Shown here: piece by piece, positions 12,606 through 14,002 of the stretch
Position numbering within the stretch: position 1 is the stretch's first letter
How the letters are laid out: the number at the start of each line of letters is the position of its first letter
NCBI GenBank assembly: GCA_016781885.1
Contig: JADDPM010000055.1
Span: forward strand, 1 to 14,002
Reading direction: 5' to 3'
Origin: Rubrobacter sp.
GTDB lineage: Bacteria; Actinomycetota; Rubrobacteria; Rubrobacterales; Rubrobacteraceae
DNA: 14,002 nt
Notes under the pieces: model-generated
Seen by the model: only the letters and a program-made list of their open reading frames with translations
What the model was told of the DNA's origin: nothing
Databases searched by the model: none
Position numbers and translations under genes: made by a program

Positions 12606-13556
12606 CTACTGGCCGAAGACGTACTCGCCCGAGGGGTAACGGGCGAGGGCGGCCGCGCCGAGGACGCCGGAGGCGGGACCTAGAGTAGCTTCTTTTATTC
12701 GCACGAGGTCGCGTCCGGGAGAGCGGGACCTAAGGTTGACCTCCCGGCGGGCGGGGGACAGGATCAGGTCCCCCGCCTCAGCTACCCCGCCGCCCACCGC
12801 TATTACCTCCGGATTGAAGACGTTGACGAACCCGGCGAGCCCCACACCGAGCCACGTCCCGGCCTCCACCAGAACCGAGATCGCCGCCTCATCGCCCCGC
12901 CGCGCCAGCTCCGTGACGTCCTCCCCGAGCACCTTCCTCTCGGCGGCAATCTCGCCCAGAGCAGAGCCGGGTCGTTCGCTGGCGACCTCACGGGCGCGCC
13001 GTTGTATCGCGGTGCCCGACGCGAGAGCCTCCAGACATCCGCGGTTACCGCAGTTACATCGAGGGCCGGTCGCCTGGATCGTAACGTGTCCGAGCTCCCC
13101 GCCCGCTCCTTGCGCCCCGCGCAAGAGGGCGCCGTTCGTGATCACACCTCCACCCACCCCCGTCCCGAGCGTTATGAAAACGAGGTGCCCAACCTCGCTC
13201 CCGGCCCCGAACCTGAACTCGCCCCAGGCGGCGGCGCTGGCGTCGTTCTCGACCGTAACGCACAGGCCCGTCCTCTTGCCGAGTTCCTCCTTCAGGGGGA
13301 TGCCTTCGATAGCGTGCAGGTTGGGGGAGAAGATCACCTTGTTCTCCGCCGAGAGTACGGTCCCCGGTACCCCAAGGCAAACCCCTCCGACCTCGAACCC
13401 GTCCCGGACCTCCTCGATAGCCCCCGCGATACCCTCCAACACCCGCTCAGGCGTGTGCGCCGTGGGATGGCGAACCTCCTTTAGGACCTCGCCCTCCGGC
13501 GTCACCACGCCAGCGGCGATCTTGGTCCCCCCCACATCTACCCCTATAGCGTTCAC
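12606..13556 (-). CDS. ROK-family sugar kinase (glucokinase-like)
   Basis: The 316-residue protein carries the phosphate-1 loop GVDVGGTKIAAGVV (5-18), the catalytic ENDASAAAWGE (103-113), the phosphate-2 loop TLGTGVGGG (129-137), and the ROK zinc site ELGHVTIQATGPRCNCGNRG (154-173) with H157, C167, C169 and C174. The adenosine-motif-like VIAVGGGVAEAG is near the C-terminus. ROK enzymes of this type phosphorylate glucose or related hexoses; no N-terminal DNA-binding domain is present, so it is a kinase rather than a NagC/XylR repressor. Glucose is the likely substrate, but the sequence does not decide between glucose, N-acetylmannosamine and others. GTG start with GGAGAG nine bases upstream. 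It lies four bases after recJ and eight before rsmI. Confidence 0.92.
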   Translation of the reverse strand: MNAIGVDVGGTKIAAGVVTPEGEVLKEVRHPTAHTPERVLEGIAGAIEEVRDGFEVGGVCLGVPGTVLSAENKVIFSPNLHAIEGIPLKEELGKRTGLCVTVENDASAAAWGEFRFGAGSEVGHLVFITLGTGVGGGVITNGALLRGAQGAGGELGHVTIQATGPRCNCGNRGCLEALASGTAIQRRAREVASERPGSALGEIAAERKVLGEDVTELARRGDEAAISVLVEAGTWLGVGLAGFVNVFNPEVIAVGGGVAEAGDLILSPARREVNLRSRSPGRDLVRIKEATLGPASGVLGAAALARYPSGEYVFGQ

Positions 13557-13560
13557 GCCT

Positions 13561-14002
13561 CTATGCTCTCCGGTCGAGTATCTCGAGCTCGGCGGCCCCG
13601 GAGTACGCGTTCCTGCTCACGGTGTACGCTGCGTCGAACGCGCCCGCCGGGACAGCTTCCTCCGGCCCCGCCAGCTTCGCTACGAGCCCGTCCCCGAGGT
13701 TTACGAGGTTCATGCCCTCCCAGAGCTGGCGCGACCTCTCGACCCGCAACCCCTCCGTCACGAAGACCGGCCGATAGTTTCCGCTTCCGAAGGGCGCGAG
13801 CCGCTCGTGCCAGTCCAGTAGCCCCTCCGCCAGACTCCCGAGTGGGACCTCCGCGTCCACCCCGATCGGGGGCTCGAAGACCTCCGGGTTCTTCTTCTCC
13901 TGCGCCCGCACCGCCTCGTTCACCCCGGCCACGAAAGCGTCGAAGTGACCGGCGCCGATCGAGACCCCGGCAGCCTTGCGGTGTCCGCCCCACTCGCCCA
14001 GG
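13561..14002 (-). CDS. recJ: Single-stranded-DNA-specific exonuclease RecJ, C-terminal part, cut by window edge
   Basis: RecJ degrades single-stranded DNA 5' to 3' in recombination and mismatch or base-excision repair. The visible 146 residues begin in the DHHA1 domain with GGHRKAAG (residues 5-12 of the fragment), whose His and Gly are hallmark. They continue through the linker helix and the OB-fold part, DAEVPLGSLAEGLLDW and ERLAPFGSGNYRPVF, to a C-terminal LEILDRR. The DHH catalytic domain lies outside the window. The frame is open to the right edge. A Tyr replaces the usual Pro in the GNP turn. It ends four bases before the ROK kinase, so they are one transcript. Confidence 0.9.
   Translation of the reverse strand, partial: LGEWGGHRKAAGVSIGAGHFDAFVAGVNEAVRAQEKKNPEVFEPPIGVDAEVPLGSLAEGLLDWHERLAPFGSGNYRPVFVTEGLRVERSRQLWEGMNLVNLGDGLVAKLAGPEEAVPAGAFDAAYTVSRNAYSGAAELEILDRRA

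Noticed and set aside
12736..13821. 361-codon plus-strand open frame opposite the ROK kinase and recJ
   Set aside because: Ser/Pro/Thr-rich translation typical of the reverse of a GC-rich gene; the opposite strand encodes well-conserved proteins.
1..14002. CRISPR arrays, complete insertion sequences, rRNA genes
   Set aside because: No regularly spaced direct repeats, no intact transposase with terminal inverted repeats and no rRNA sequence were seen.

Overview
The window is 14 kb of GC-rich bacterial chromosome made mostly of housekeeping genes, with two or three small accessory inserts. The gene set, the frequent GTG and TTG starts, and the run glmU-prs-rplY(ctc)-pth beside rsmI, tatD, rsmA and ispE suggest a deep-branching actinobacterium, most likely Rubrobacter or a relative. 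That placement is inference from gene content and protein style; no search was run.

Left end (1-2097). The N-terminal half of an O6-alkylguanine-DNA alkyltransferase runs off the left edge on the minus strand. A doubtful 44-codon cysteine-containing ORF sits directly upstream of it. Next comes a short GNAT-like acetyltransferase (minus), divergent from a GntR-family regulator (plus) that carries a long sensor-like C-terminal domain. Their shared intergenic region holds four copies of the hexamer TAGGAC, one of them inverted.

Housekeeping block A (2081-6053, minus). A good promoter precedes tRNA-Gln(UUG), followed by glmU, prs, rplY and pth at short spacings. This links cell-wall precursor synthesis, PRPP supply and translation. 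pth meets the GntR gene tail to tail with a 17-bp overlap.

Insert 1 (6054-8113). About 480 bp without genes, locally AT-rich, precedes a two-gene plus-strand operon. The operon encodes a DUF2703 protein with a CxxC motif and a cysteine-rich tail, then a SigZ-type ECF sigma factor with its own C-terminal cysteines. The gap after it contains a weak, decayed trace resembling an IS200-type transposase.

Housekeeping block B (8114-10596, minus). A sigma-70-like promoter drives tatD, rsmA(ksgA) and ispE, which are nearly contiguous or overlapping.

Insert 2 (10667-11794, plus). An SdpR-type ArsR-family repressor gene lies behind a striking operator of three CGAAATAA half-sites. It is followed by an SdpI-like membrane protein gene that is split by an apparent 1-nt deletion, with a TAATG stop/start just downstream. 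A long hairpin closes the unit.

Housekeeping block C (11797-14002, minus). The C-terminal part of recJ, a ROK-family sugar kinase and rsmI form a compact operon that runs in from the right edge.

The most interesting parts are the SigZ/DUF2703 thiol-rich cassette, the frameshifted sdpI with its repeat-type operator and no visible toxin genes, and the iterated operator between the GNAT and GntR genes.
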